DNA of 64,000 bases from Fibrobacterota bacterium (GTDB taxonomy: Bacteria > Fibrobacterota > Chitinivibrionia > Chitinivibrionales > Chitinispirillaceae), in assembly GCA_023436205.1 (NCBI GenBank), contig JAEZKC010000117.1, positions 62,001 to 126,000 on the forward strand, written 5' to 3'. The position numbers and the translations under genes are program-made. Shown piece by piece: positions 9,841 to 18,357 of this stretch. The stretch's first letter is position 1. Every line of letters starts with the position of its first letter. The notes beneath the pieces were generated by a model. It was not told the DNA's origin. It did not search any database and saw only the letters and a list, made by a program, of their open reading frames with translations.

Positions 9841-10365
9841 ATGCAGGCACCATCAGTTCTAAAACATTGCCCCCGATGTTCAAACCCGGCCCGACCAGAA
9901 TCGGAAAACCATTTTCTGTGTGACTTTTGCGGCTTTGAATTCTATTTCAATACTGCAGCCGCCACAGGTGGAATCATACTGGATTCAAATGGACAGATCC
10001 TTCTCACCCGAAGAAACCACCAACCTAAAAAGGGGTTTCTGGATTTACCGGGAGGGTTCGTGAATTTCAGAGAAACTGCAGAGCAGGCACTTACTCGAGA
10101 GATTCATGAGGAACTCAACATCGATATCATCTCAACCAGTTACTTCTGCTCCATACCCAACACCTATAAGTTCAGCGGTCTGGAATATCACACCCTTGAT
10201 CTTTTCTTTCTATGCCGGGCGAAGTCTCTCGAAAACATAGCGCCCAATGAAGAAATAATGGAAATACTTTATCGTAAGCCAGAAGAGATTGATCCCATGG
10301 AGATGGGGTTTATCTCCATGCAGAAACTTATAGAAAAGATAAAGAGCGAAGGAATAGAATCCTAG
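9841..10365 (+). CDS. Nudix hydrolase with N-terminal zinc ribbon
   Basis: A 174-residue cytoplasmic Nudix enzyme. The N-terminus carries a zinc-ribbon pattern (Cys10, Cys13, Cys27, Cys30). The Nudix box is complete at about residues 71-94: G-x5-E-x7-REIHEEL followed by NI, with the metal-binding glutamates present. Zinc-ribbon Nudix proteins include NudC-like NADH pyrophosphatases and ADP-ribose or ADP-sugar hydrolases, but the SQPWPFPxS motif diagnostic of NudC is absent. The substrate, probably a nucleoside diphosphate derivative, is therefore open. The start is supported by GGCGG six bases upstream. It lies directly after the tRNA terminator and converges on the glucan branching enzyme gene. 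Confidence 0.88.
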   Translation: MQAPSVLKHCPRCSNPARPESENHFLCDFCGFEFYFNTAAATGGIILDSNGQILLTRRNHQPKKGFLDLPGGFVNFRETAEQALTREIHEELNIDIISTSYFCSIPNTYKFSGLEYHTLDLFFLCRAKSLENIAPNEEIMEILYRKPEEIDPMEMGFISMQKLIEKIKSEGIES

Positions 10366-10393
10366 CCGGCTCCCGATTGAACCGGCTCCGGAT

Positions 10394-11965
10394 TCATGCA
10401 AACACCTTATAATCTGCATCAGGGAAAACCGCATCCAAATGCTCGATGTCAGTTAAGTGCCGGCACACTCCTTTTTCCAAAGCATCAGCCAGGAAATGAA
10501 ACCTGGCCACATGGTCGGACGCTCTTCTGGAAGCGTACTGTTCAGCTGTTCCATTGGTAATCATAAAGGGCCAGTCTGAACTTTGTGCAAGCAGCAGCTC
10601 TCTAAGGCATTGATCGAGCATTTTTCGCACGAGTGGATCTTTACTTTGCCCATACTGAGAGGTAAGCAAGTTCATTCTCTTGACACATTCAAAAACATGT
10701 TTTATTATCCAGTCATTTTTTCCGTTGCACCACACCTCGAAGTATCCCCGGTGACCCCAACTTGACATGCAGGGAGTTCCCCGCTGATTCACCGGGTGCT
10801 GGTCGAGATATGAATGGGGAGAGATAAGTTTAAGGGTCGAGGAATCAGATGCTATTTTACGAATCAGAAACTCAAGCCATTGCGGTCCCTCATACCACCA
10901 GTGCCCGAACAGTTCCGCATCAAATGTGGCAACCACAACCGGAGCTCTTCCCATTGCATCATGCAGATAATTTACTTGCTGAACTCTCTTATTGAAGAAA
11001 ACTTCTGCATGGTGTGCGGCCCGCTCCCGAGCTTTATAGGGATCGTAGAATTCCTTGTGCGCCCGAGGCCCGGTGATCCGCCAGTATTTGATTCCCGTAT
11101 CAACTCTGATGTCTCCGGCGATGTAGGGGCCGATGTAATCTAAGTCAAGCTCATGACCAATATCCCGATAAAATTCACGATATTCCGGATCCCCCGGATA
11201 GCCCTTCTGGGCCGACCAGACTTCCTCCGTGCTTGCCTGGTCACGGGAAAATGCAGCAACTCCCGACGGCGTAAAAAGGGGTGCATAAACCCCGTAAAGC
11301 GGCATTACATCGGCATGATCAATGCCATGGCTTTCTAAAAAGAAATATCTGATCTCGCTTTCCCTGAGATACTCCTCAATACCGGGTATGTAAGCACATT
11401 CAGGAAGCCAGAACCCTTGCGGGCTAAACCCGAAGATCCTCTTGAACGTGGCAATTCCGGTCGCGACTTGCGCCCTCACCGCCCGCGGTTCGTACATGAG
11501 AAGGGGAAGCACGGCATGAGTGGCCGATGTGGTTATGAGCCGGACAGACCCGGTTTCAGACAACTCCATAAAGGCTTTTGTCAAGTCACAACCGTATTCT
11601 GCATACAGATCTCGATTTTCACAGAAGGTAGTATGATAATAGGAGGCAAGCCAATGCAGATGGCCGTGATTTCGGTTGCGTTCCTTCTCTTTCTGTGCGA
11701 GTTCGACCTGCTTATCCAGATGTTCCGCATAACGCTTCTGAAGCAGGCGATCCTCCATCATGCAAAGCAATGTCGGGGAGAGAGAAAGTGTAATCTCGAA
11801 AGGAACATCATCAGATATTAGCCGTTTGAGCATTTTGACAAGCGGGATGTAGGTTCCACCCATAGCTTCAAAAAACCACCGTTCCTCCAGAAAGGAATCG
11901 TATTCAGGATGTCTCACATACGGCAGATGCGCATGGAGAACTAGAGAGAGGTATCCTTTAGCCAT
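10394..11965 (-). CDS. GH57 family 1,4-alpha-glucan branching enzyme
   Basis: A 523-residue glycoside hydrolase family 57 protein with the N-terminus GYLSLVLHAHLPYVRHPEY and DUF1957-type C-terminal part seen in GH57 branching enzymes. The catalytic residues are visible: Glu189 in FWLPECAY (nucleophile) and Asp349 in VATFDAELFGHWW (acid/base). It should create alpha-1,6 branches in a glycogen-like polymer in the cytoplasm. Its start overlaps the end of the DUF4912-GT4 gene by 8 bp and carries AAGGAG, so the two are translationally linked. Together with the GT4 synthase upstream it forms an alpha-glucan synthesis cluster. Confidence 0.92.
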   Translation of the reverse strand: MAKGYLSLVLHAHLPYVRHPEYDSFLEERWFFEAMGGTYIPLVKMLKRLISDDVPFEITLSLSPTLLCMMEDRLLQKRYAEHLDKQVELAQKEKERNRNHGHLHWLASYYHTTFCENRDLYAEYGCDLTKAFMELSETGSVRLITTSATHAVLPLLMYEPRAVRAQVATGIATFKRIFGFSPQGFWLPECAYIPGIEEYLRESEIRYFFLESHGIDHADVMPLYGVYAPLFTPSGVAAFSRDQASTEEVWSAQKGYPGDPEYREFYRDIGHELDLDYIGPYIAGDIRVDTGIKYWRITGPRAHKEFYDPYKARERAAHHAEVFFNKRVQQVNYLHDAMGRAPVVVATFDAELFGHWWYEGPQWLEFLIRKIASDSSTLKLISPHSYLDQHPVNQRGTPCMSSWGHRGYFEVWCNGKNDWIIKHVFECVKRMNLLTSQYGQSKDPLVRKMLDQCLRELLLAQSSDWPFMITNGTAEQYASRRASDHVARFHFLADALEKGVCRHLTDIEHLDAVFPDADYKVFA

Positions 11966-13745
11966 TCACTTTCTCCTTTGCGACAGAGGCGACATGTGCC
12001 CATCTGGTTATATACAAAGCGGCAATGCTTTCGGTCGTACGAAGTAAACTTGAACCGTCAGAAACCGAGGAGCGAAGCACCCGTAAAGGATTAGAAAGCA
12101 TCTGCTTGAGCCCCCAAATAATGGAACCGGGATTATCGTAAACCAGTAATCCGTTTACCCCGTGGCGCACTTCAGACAAACAGGCTTGATGAGTTGCAAG
12201 AACCGGCTTTCCGGCTTTCAGTGCAACCTGCAGAAGTGCATTGTTCTGCGGTTTTCTCGCAGGAATCACTACAAAATCGCAAGCGGATAAGAGTTGCCCG
12301 AAAAGCTCTCCCGGTACATCCCCCAGAAATCTGCAGCGATCACCAACTCCCTTACACCAGGCCCGGTGCTGGAGTTCTGCTTTCTGCGGACCTTCACCGG
12401 CAAAAACATATTGACCCTGTGAAAATTCACGGATCACTTCAGGGATCACATCGACCAGCAGATCGGTTCCGTTGTGCCAGGCAATCTCCCCTGCAAACAG
12501 AATAACCGGCTCCTTGTCCGAAAGCCCGTATCTGCAACGAATATAATCGGCGTTTCTTCCCCCGTCAGGTGCAGCAGCCAATGTGTCCGGGACAAGGAAA
12601 ACAGCATCTGATTCTTTTCCGTAGTGCTTTATCACCAGCTCCCGAACTGTCTCTGACGAGGCAAGGACACTCTGAGCTCTTTGAATCAGTTTTCTTTCCC
12701 ACTGTTCAATCCACCCGGATTCTTCTCCTCTTTCAGCACCGCCGACACGCTGAATTTCTAGCGAATGCAGAACTGCGACAAGAGGCAACCGGCTCAAATC
12801 GGAGGCTTCCATTGCCGCCGGAGCACTAAACCAGTCGTGACACTGAATACAGCAGAAAGGGGATCTTTTGTGCTGACGGATGAAACTCTTGACCAATGCA
12901 TGAGAGAGCTCCTGCACCCTGTTTATCAGTGATAGTGAATCATAATCAATTTGAGCTCTGTCCGCAGGAAAAAACGATTTCGGGGCAGCCCCCATCGTCT
13001 TACATTTATCAAGAACACTGTTAATAAACCTGGTGACAGGCCTCTCCTCCAGAGGTGCTGAGGACACGGCTTTTTCATTGTTGATGACAGCCACCCGTAA
13101 AGTAATATCCCCGGCGTCTTCAAGATGTCTGCTCATGTCATCAAACACTGATGCACATGCCACGTTTTCAACTGTAAATATTCTGGTGAATGCCTGATTG
13201 ACATACAACCCGCTGGTTCTGAAACAGGATGATTTCCGGGGGCGATCAAAATACATGGGACTTGAACGGGAACAAGCCTCAAATTGACTGTTCTGAAGAA
13301 CAAAGCCGACTTCCGCCATAAGACTGCATTCGAAATGATCCAATTTCAGATAATAACATCCTGTTAGCCCCTGAATTCCAACATCGAACTGACTTACAGC
13401 ATTGAATCCATCAAACTGCACACCTGTAACATCGTAAACTCTAATCACTAACCGGGCACGATCAAACAGATTCCCCACCCGCTCCCTTATCTTGCATACT
13501 GTTTTTTCGCAAATATGCCAGTGCAAAAAACCAAGATGAGGATACACCGGGACAAAGGCTATCCCCTCCTGCGAGAAGCTCCCGGGAAACTGCTCTCCCA
13601 TTTTCCAGCACAATTCTCTTAGAGCTGCCTGAGAAGATACCGATTTGCAATTCAAATCCGTATCTGTACCGGTATCGGAATTAAAAAGTTCCGGACTGGA
13701 AACTGAGGGAGTGACCGCGCAATCGACCTGCGAACCTGAGATCAT
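11958..13745 (-). CDS. DUF4912 - glycosyltransferase (GT4-like) fusion
   Basis: A protein of 595 residues when started at ATG 13745, which has AGGAGA six bases ahead; the frame stays open to 13880. The N-terminal third shows a DUF4912-like domain (LVIRVYDVTGVQFDGFNA and a later AEVGFVLQNSQFEA). The C-terminal half is a GT-B glycosyltransferase of GT4 type with VILFAGEIAWHNGTDLLVDV and the KAGKPVLATH block. The usual EX7E motif before that block is gone: the neighbour has PSRNEPFGLVVLEAWAAGKP, whereas here the equivalent is PARKPQNNALLQVALKAGKP, with Pro and Val in place of both glutamates. It may be catalytically altered or a non-catalytic partner of the GT4 synthase. It lies between that synthase and the branching enzyme, implying a role in alpha-glucan metabolism. 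Confidence 0.8.
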   Translation of the reverse strand: MISGSQVDCAVTPSVSSPELFNSDTGTDTDLNCKSVSSQAALRELCWKMGEQFPGSFSQEGIAFVPVYPHLGFLHWHICEKTVCKIRERVGNLFDRARLVIRVYDVTGVQFDGFNAVSQFDVGIQGLTGCYYLKLDHFECSLMAEVGFVLQNSQFEACSRSSPMYFDRPRKSSCFRTSGLYVNQAFTRIFTVENVACASVFDDMSRHLEDAGDITLRVAVINNEKAVSSAPLEERPVTRFINSVLDKCKTMGAAPKSFFPADRAQIDYDSLSLINRVQELSHALVKSFIRQHKRSPFCCIQCHDWFSAPAAMEASDLSRLPLVAVLHSLEIQRVGGAERGEESGWIEQWERKLIQRAQSVLASSETVRELVIKHYGKESDAVFLVPDTLAAAPDGGRNADYIRCRYGLSDKEPVILFAGEIAWHNGTDLLVDVIPEVIREFSQGQYVFAGEGPQKAELQHRAWCKGVGDRCRFLGDVPGELFGQLLSACDFVVIPARKPQNNALLQVALKAGKPVLATHQACLSEVRHGVNGLLVYDNPGSIIWGLKQMLSNPLRVLRSSVSDGSSLLRTTESIAALYITRWAHVASVAKEKVNG

Positions 13746-13790
13746 ACCGTTCTCCTTGAGGGTTGCGTTTCCATGATAAATATAAAGCCG

Positions 13791-13836
13791 GAAAAAAAAA
13801 ACGGGAGAGTGCCCGATGTCCAGAGTGGACATCGGG
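13791..13836 (-). terminator. Hairpin plus T-tract after the GT4 synthase gene
   Basis: On the minus strand CCCGATGTCC pairs with GGACATCGGG (13812-13836) around a 5-nt loop. Nine bases later comes a run of ten T (13792-13801). The offset between stem and T-tract makes it an imperfect terminator that may allow read-through into the DUF4912-GT4 gene. Confidence 0.55.
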
Positions 13837-13845
13837 TATGAGAGA

Positions 13846-15003
13846 TTAACAGCTGTAAACACCAAGGGTATGATCTGCAATCAGATCCCACGAGAAGGCA
13901 TTCTCCACCGCCTCGCGCCCCTTCTGCCCCATCCAGCGTGCATGCTCAAAATTGGCAAAAAGTGAGCCCAATCCCCAGGCGATTGACTCCGGTGTGGGGT
14001 AAACCTTGAACCCGTTGACATCATGCCAAACGAATTCTGTACCGTTATGTGTTGCCACCACCGGTTTTCCTGCCGCCCAGGCCTCAAGCACCACAAGCCC
14101 GAAAGGCTCGTTGCGGCTGGGGACCGCCACGCAGTCACATGCTTTGTAGAGGTCGATGATCTCTCCGCGGGAAAGCACACCGTGAAAGCGGCAGGCATGC
14201 CCCACCCCAAGACTATTTGCAAGTTGTTCCACATGACCCTTCATATCCCCGTCTCCGGACATGATAAACTTGGCATTGGGGTGATAATGCAGCACATAGG
14301 GAATAGAACGAACCAGCAAATCAGGCCCTTTCTGTGTAGTCATCCGACCCACAAACAGAACCGTGGGGTCAACCGGACCAATATGGTACCGGGCCTTCAC
14401 ACTCCCCGCATCGATCCATCCATTGAAATTCTCAAAGGATATTCCATTATAGACCATGTGAGCTTTCCAGTCAGGCACGTTGTAAATCCACTGGATCTCT
14501 TTTCTAAGAAGATGAGAAACAGTAATCACCTTGTCGGCACAATAAGTGCCATGACGCTCATGATCCATTATTCTCTGAGAACGTCCGCCATAGAAATTAT
14601 TGCCGCAGCGTCCGTATTCTGTGGAATGCATGGTAACCACACCTTTTCGTCCCCGCCCCTGCTTTATCCAAACCATGGCATTGGAAGTCATCCAGTCGTG
14701 GGCATGGATAATATCGAAATGAGCCCCCATATAACTCTCGGTGGCGAAAACACTGTCCACAAAGGATCGGCACATGTTATTGACATCATTAACTATGTCG
14801 GCATCTCCAGAATAGGGTACCCGATGATAGTGCACACCATGGATGTTACTGTACTGCCAGTCATCCCGCCATCTCATTCTGGTAAACACATGTACTTCAT
14901 GCCCTTTACGCTCGAGCGCTGCAGCAAGCTCGGTGACATGTACGGCAACTCCGCCCAAGGCAACAGAATGAAGTGATTCCCACGCCAACATTGCGATACG
15001 CAT
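13846..15003 (-). CDS. Glycosyltransferase family 4, glycogen synthase-like
   Basis: A 385-residue GT-B enzyme. The N-terminal domain begins MRIAMLAWESLHSVALGGVA (nucleotide-sugar/acceptor loop) and carries the HAHDW motif typical of glycogen/starch-synthase-like GT4 enzymes. The C-terminal domain has FVGRMTTQKGPDLL and an intact EX7E motif in PSRNEPFGLVVLEAW. It likely transfers glucose from a nucleotide sugar to an alpha-glucan in the cytoplasm. GGGAGG lies nine bases ahead of the ATG. It heads the cluster GT4 - DUF4912-GT4 - GH57 branching enzyme, which is why glycogen-type synthesis is favoured over lipopolysaccharide or sucrose-type transfer. Confidence 0.85.
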   Translation of the reverse strand: MRIAMLAWESLHSVALGGVAVHVTELAAALERKGHEVHVFTRMRWRDDWQYSNIHGVHYHRVPYSGDADIVNDVNNMCRSFVDSVFATESYMGAHFDIIHAHDWMTSNAMVWIKQGRGRKGVVTMHSTEYGRCGNNFYGGRSQRIMDHERHGTYCADKVITVSHLLRKEIQWIYNVPDWKAHMVYNGISFENFNGWIDAGSVKARYHIGPVDPTVLFVGRMTTQKGPDLLVRSIPYVLHYHPNAKFIMSGDGDMKGHVEQLANSLGVGHACRFHGVLSRGEIIDLYKACDCVAVPSRNEPFGLVVLEAWAAGKPVVATHNGTEFVWHDVNGFKVYPTPESIAWGLGSLFANFEHARWMGQKGREAVENAFSWDLIADHTLGVYSC

Positions 15004-15306
15004 AGCGAAAAGCCTCCCTATCTGAATCGGGGTGTTAACAATATTTTAAGAAAACCCAGTTTAGTCAATCGTAACTCCGGAAAGTGGTTACAGTATCAAG
15101 TAGCGGCAACTTTTGCGGAAACGGGAATTGTCTATTCCGAAAACGGGAATCGGTTTTGATCAATTTCCAGTTCCGAACACGCAGCGGACAGATTTAAGAA
15201 AAGCTTATCTTTCGACTCTGCGGAGTTGGCCTGCAACTCTCTGCCTTTATTTCACCGGAAAAGTTTTGGCAGTTTCCGGTTTATAATGCAATTGCCGTGC
15301 CCGAAA
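15004..15306. other. 303-bp intergenic region with small repeats
   Basis: There is no gene here. It contains a direct repeat GAAACGGGAAT / GAAAACGGGAAT (about 15118-15150) and an 8-bp inverted repeat ACCGGAAA/TTTCCGGT (15254-15280). The inverted repeat lies 27 bp downstream of rlmH and may be a weak terminator; it has no T-tract. Confidence 0.4.
15040..15068 (-). promoter_or_regulatory. Candidate promoter of the alpha-glucan cluster
   Basis: On the minus strand TTGACT (15063-15068), 17 bp, then AATATT (15040-15045), about 37 bp before the GT4 synthase ATG. The -35 box is close to consensus; the -10 box is weaker. Confidence 0.5.
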
Positions 15307-15744
15307 TCAGTCCCGGTGATATTTACGGTTGTTAAGAAGTGACAATGCGCGGTAAATCTGCTCTAGCAGAAACATGCGGGCCATTTCGTGGGTGAAAGTC
15401 ATCTTTGAAAGAGAAAGCAGCACTCGGGCTCTATTTTTAACATTCTCATGCAGTCCATCTGGCCCGCCGATCACAAACAGCAGCTTAGGCCCAAGCTCTT
15501 CCATCATTTTCGAAAACTCCCGCGATGTGCACTCCCGTCCCTCCTCTGAAAGCACAAGCGAGATGAAACCTTTTTCCCGCTCCATTACCTCCAGAAGCCT
15601 CTCTCCTTCCAATTCCATTCGGCTGTCCTTAATTTCAAGCACTTCCAGGCGAGCGTCATGCGAAATTCTCTTCTGATAGTCCTTAATTTTTTCAAGCAGG
15701 TGTTTGTCTTTGACTTTTCCGACTACGGCGATTTTAAGATTCAT
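15307..15744 (-). CDS. rlmH: 23S rRNA (pseudouridine1915-N3)-methyltransferase RlmH
   Basis: A 145-residue SPOUT methyltransferase. It methylates the N3 of pseudouridine 1915 in helix 69 of 23S rRNA, using S-adenosylmethionine, on assembled ribosomes. Recognisable blocks are FVIGGPDGL (SAM-binding knot), LSLSKMTFTHEMARMFLLEQ and the C-terminal KYHR. Length matches the family (about 155 residues). The ATG overlaps the stop of the preceding membrane-anchored gene by 4 bp, so the two are cotranscribed. Confidence 0.95.
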   Translation of the reverse strand: MNLKIAVVGKVKDKHLLEKIKDYQKRISHDARLEVLEIKDSRMELEGERLLEVMEREKGFISLVLSEEGRECTSREFSKMMEELGPKLLFVIGGPDGLHENVKNRARVLLSLSKMTFTHEMARMFLLEQIYRALSLLNNRKYHRD

Positions 15745-16193
15745 TTGAGCTGCGCCTGCAACACTTTCCAGGAGATGTCAGATGGTGATTTGAACTGATA
15801 CTTAAGCAGAAGATAACCTGCGCGATGCCCGTCTTCAAAGTAGGCCAGCGCCCAAGGGTCAACCAGCACCCAAAAGAGTTCAATCGAGGGAAAATACATT
15901 CTCCCCCCCAGCACGCCTTCGAAAGGAATAAGATCCGTTCGTTTTTTTAAACTGCTGAAGAGTAACGCTTTGAATTGCGAGGAGGAATCAAAGCCGTATT
16001 GCTCGAGCTCGCGGAAATTAACTCCGGGAAGAGCAGGTTGGGCCTGAGGAGACCTGGCCAGACTGTCAACAGCCTGCCTAAGTGCTCTGTTCTCCCTGGA
16101 GATTGAGGAAACGCGGATCTGCAGAAAAAGAACAGCCCCAACCAGAAAGCAGACAAGCAGAACCGGCAAGCCGATGAAATGCCATTTTCTCAT
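15741..16193 (-). CDS. Membrane-anchored protein of unknown function
   Basis: A 150-residue protein I do not recognise. Residues 6-26 form a single hydrophobic segment (FIGLPVLLVCFLVGAVLFLQ), followed by a short predicted coiled stretch (SRENRALRQAVDSLAR) and a globular domain rich in aromatic residues. An exported domain held by an N-terminal anchor is likely. AGGAG precedes the start. It overlaps rlmH by 4 bp (ATGA), and the M50 protease gene lies 64 bp upstream on the same strand. Confidence 0.7.
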   Translation of the reverse strand: MRKWHFIGLPVLLVCFLVGAVLFLQIRVSSISRENRALRQAVDSLARSPQAQPALPGVNFRELEQYGFDSSSQFKALLFSSLKKRTDLIPFEGVLGGRMYFPSIELFWVLVDPWALAYFEDGHRAGYLLLKYQFKSPSDISWKVLQAQLK

Positions 16194-16257
16194 ACTGATC
16201 TCCTGAAGAGAAAATACATCTCACAGGCCGCCGAAACCGCTTGCAAACTGGATTTTC

Positions 16258-17415
16258 TCAGCTCTGCTGCTTTCCGGTCCCCTGATCTGATCCGGAATAA
16301 TTTAGTTTATAGGATAAATAACGCACCAAATCCTTCTGATTCACGGTTCCAGCCAATTGTCCCTCAGGGGTAACCACGATCAGACGGCTGTTTCCGGTTT
16401 TATTCATAACCGTAAGAGCCTTCATCGCCTCATCGGATATCAGCACACTGTTTTCCGCAGAACAGGGTCTGGCATATTCATTAACTGTATGTATACTCCA
16501 GTCCTGTTCCGGAAGGTTTTTAACATCCGCCACGTTTATGCATCTTATCTGCCCGTCATTGACCACCGGATAGAGGTTGAAGCTGTATTTATAAACGTAG
16601 TCCTCCACCAGATGATCGACAGTAATGTCGGCAGAAATGGTGAGCGGATCTGTTTGCAGGAAGCGCTGAACAGTTTCCCCTTCCAAAGCCCCGCGCACCA
16701 GCACGTTTTCGTAAGACATGCGGGAAGCGCTCCTTAGGAAAAGTCCGATAAGCGCCCACCAGAGTCCGCCGATTATACCTCCGGAAAAAACGGAAAAAAT
16801 ACCCAGAGCAATGAGAATTAGCCCAAAAGCTGACCCCACCATTGAAGCAACCCGGGTGGCCCAGCGGATGTCTTTCTTAATGCCCCAGAGAATGGAACGA
16901 AAAACCCTCCCCCCATCCAGAGGGAAAGCCGGAAGCATGTTGAAGATGGCCAGTATGATATTTATAGTTCGAAGATAGCTGAAAATGATCAGCACCGGAA
17001 GAGGCCACAGGAGTGCTCTGCCTGCAGCCAGCAATCCCCAGAAGACAAGCCCCAGGAATACAGACATGAGTGGCCCCGCGATGGCCATATAAAACTCAGC
17101 CTTGGCACTGGGCGGTTCATCCTCCATTTCCGCCACCCCGCCAAACACAAACAGTGTGATTCCCCTCATGGGCAGACCGAATCGACGGGCCACCAGGGAA
17201 TGGCTGAACTCGTGAATCACAATAGACAGGAAAAGGCCCAGTGCCCCCAGTATCCCCATCATCCAGTAAATGGCAGGGGTAAGTCCTTCATAATAGAGGG
17301 GGAACACGCCCTGAGCCAGCGACCATACGATAAGTACGGCGATAATGATCCAGCTCAGATCGATATTTACTTCAAAACCCAACAGCTTGAACAGTCGTAT
17401 CCTTCTGCCGAACAT
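16258..17415 (-). CDS. Site-2-type metalloprotease (M50) with two CBS domains
   Basis: A 385-residue polytopic membrane protease of the SpoIVFB/Rip3-like branch of M50. The zinc ligands are His68 and His72 of HEFSH, with Glu69 as the catalytic base, and Asp167 in NMLPAFPLDGGR as the third ligand. The C-terminal third (about 245-370) carries a tandem CBS pair, usually adenosine-nucleotide-sensing, ending YLSYKLN. Such proteases cleave transmembrane anti-sigma factors or other single-pass substrates. The substrate is unknown, although an ECF sigma/FecR system lies 1 kb upstream. GGAGGG lies six bases ahead of the ATG. Confidence 0.92.
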   Translation of the reverse strand: MFGRRIRLFKLLGFEVNIDLSWIIIAVLIVWSLAQGVFPLYYEGLTPAIYWMMGILGALGLFLSIVIHEFSHSLVARRFGLPMRGITLFVFGGVAEMEDEPPSAKAEFYMAIAGPLMSVFLGLVFWGLLAAGRALLWPLPVLIIFSYLRTINIILAIFNMLPAFPLDGGRVFRSILWGIKKDIRWATRVASMVGSAFGLILIALGIFSVFSGGIIGGLWWALIGLFLRSASRMSYENVLVRGALEGETVQRFLQTDPLTISADITVDHLVEDYVYKYSFNLYPVVNDGQIRCINVADVKNLPEQDWSIHTVNEYARPCSAENSVLISDEAMKALTVMNKTGNSRLIVVTPEGQLAGTVNQKDLVRYLSYKLNYSGSDQGTGKQQS

Positions 17416-17511
17416 AAGCTCCCTCCGCTCTCCTCAGGATTAGCCCTCAGCAAGGGAGACCATTTCGATCAGAACTCAGTGAATCAACAGGTTTAAGAGA
17501 CGCAAAAGACG

Positions 17512-17526
17512 TGCCCCACAGGGGGC
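17512..17526 (-). terminator. Possible weak terminator
   Basis: On the minus strand TGCCCC-CTG-TGGGGCA-like hairpin, followed within four bases by TTTT. It lies 19 bp after the stop of the 142-residue gene and before the protease gene. Confidence 0.35.
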
Positions 17527-17544
17527 AAAATAGCAGGTAGAAGA

Positions 17545-17973
17545 TCAGGAGTCCTTTCGGGACTGCAAAACGCGACGCAACTCTTCAAGCAGACAGACGG
17601 CAGCCCATTGAATACTGGAACTGCGGGAAATGATGAGAAGCTCAGAATCCATATCCAACTGTGCGCCACTGTCGGACAGGGGCTTTAAGGATTTAACGGT
17701 GGAACGAATCTCAGATACCAGCTCTTCGCCGAGCCTGTGCAACTCAGGTTCCACTCCGATGTGCCTGCCCAGAAGACACTCCACCTCTTTTGCACACTGC
17801 ACGAGTTCATCAAAACGATTCGAAAGGCTGGAGGCGCCCGGAAGATTTTCAAGGCAGATGAGCACGTAATTAATGAGGTTCTGAAGAGAGATGAAAAAGG
17901 AGATGTCCATGTTGTTGAAAACCATGGCGGCCACCGGGCCCACTCTTTTTCTGGTTTTTTCCAAACTGCTCAT
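17545..17973 (-). CDS. Hypothetical alpha-helical protein
   Basis: A 142-residue, mostly helical, soluble protein that I cannot assign to a family. It has regularly spaced hydrophobic residues and several Cys without a CxxC metal motif. The start is backed by a GGGGGGAGAG stretch. It lies 24 bp after the small ACT-like gene on the same strand and probably shares its transcript. The genuine coding strand is supported by the clean ribosome-binding site and tight spacing; long plus-strand frames across it lack such sites. Confidence 0.65.
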   Translation of the reverse strand: MSSLEKTRKRVGPVAAMVFNNMDISFFISLQNLINYVLICLENLPGASSLSNRFDELVQCAKEVECLLGRHIGVEPELHRLGEELVSEIRSTVKSLKPLSDSGAQLDMDSELLIISRSSSIQWAAVCLLEELRRVLQSRKDS

Positions 17974-17997
17974 CTCTCCCCCCTAATGAATAATGTT

Positions 17998-18264
17998 TCA
18001 GATATGCTCAAAAACCATATGTTTCACATCGACACCCTCAATAGCCTTGAGTGCCCCGGTAAACTCCTCGAACTTGCCGTCATCTCCCATAAGCTCGACC
18101 AGGATAAGTCCGTTAGGAGAGCAGAAATTGTCGTTTGTTTCATGCAGGCCTATTCTGGTTTTGATGTAGCAGCCGAAAGTTGTAAAAACATCCTGCACAC
18201 GCGGCACATGGCTCACCCGATCATCCACATGCACACCGACAATGTAATGGTTCTTCTTCTGCAT
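17998..18264 (-). CDS. Small ACT/ferredoxin-fold protein (TM1266-like)
   Basis: An 88-residue protein with the pattern IVGVHVDDR - VQDVFTTFGCYIKTRIGLHE - GLILVELMGD - LKAIEGVDVKHMVF, an alternating beta-alpha-beta layout. It resembles the small regulator-like family typified by TM1266 (putative iron-only hydrogenase regulator) and NikR C-terminal domains. Sequence alone does not prove ligand binding. AGGGGA precedes the ATG. It begins a minus-strand group with the 142-residue unknown gene. A HypA-like metallochaperone homologue occurs at 53.6 kb, but no hydrogenase gene is in the window. Confidence 0.7.
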   Translation of the reverse strand: MQKKNHYIVGVHVDDRVSHVPRVQDVFTTFGCYIKTRIGLHETNDNFCSPNGLILVELMGDDGKFEEFTGALKAIEGVDVKHMVFEHI

Positions 18265-18357
18265 TAAATTCCCCTTACGTTTTACATTAAGGAAAGCACC
18301 AAACAGCAGAGATCTTATTCTGGAAAATAAAAAAGACTAACAAACCAGGCAAGATAA

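Noticed and set aside
14023..14976. 317-residue plus-strand open frame opposite the GT4 synthase
   Set aside because: Antisense shadow of a clearly conserved gene; its translation matches no family.
17737..18267. 176-residue plus-strand frame across two small minus-strand genes
   Set aside because: The minus-strand genes have ribosome-binding sites and one has a recognisable fold pattern; the plus frame has neither.
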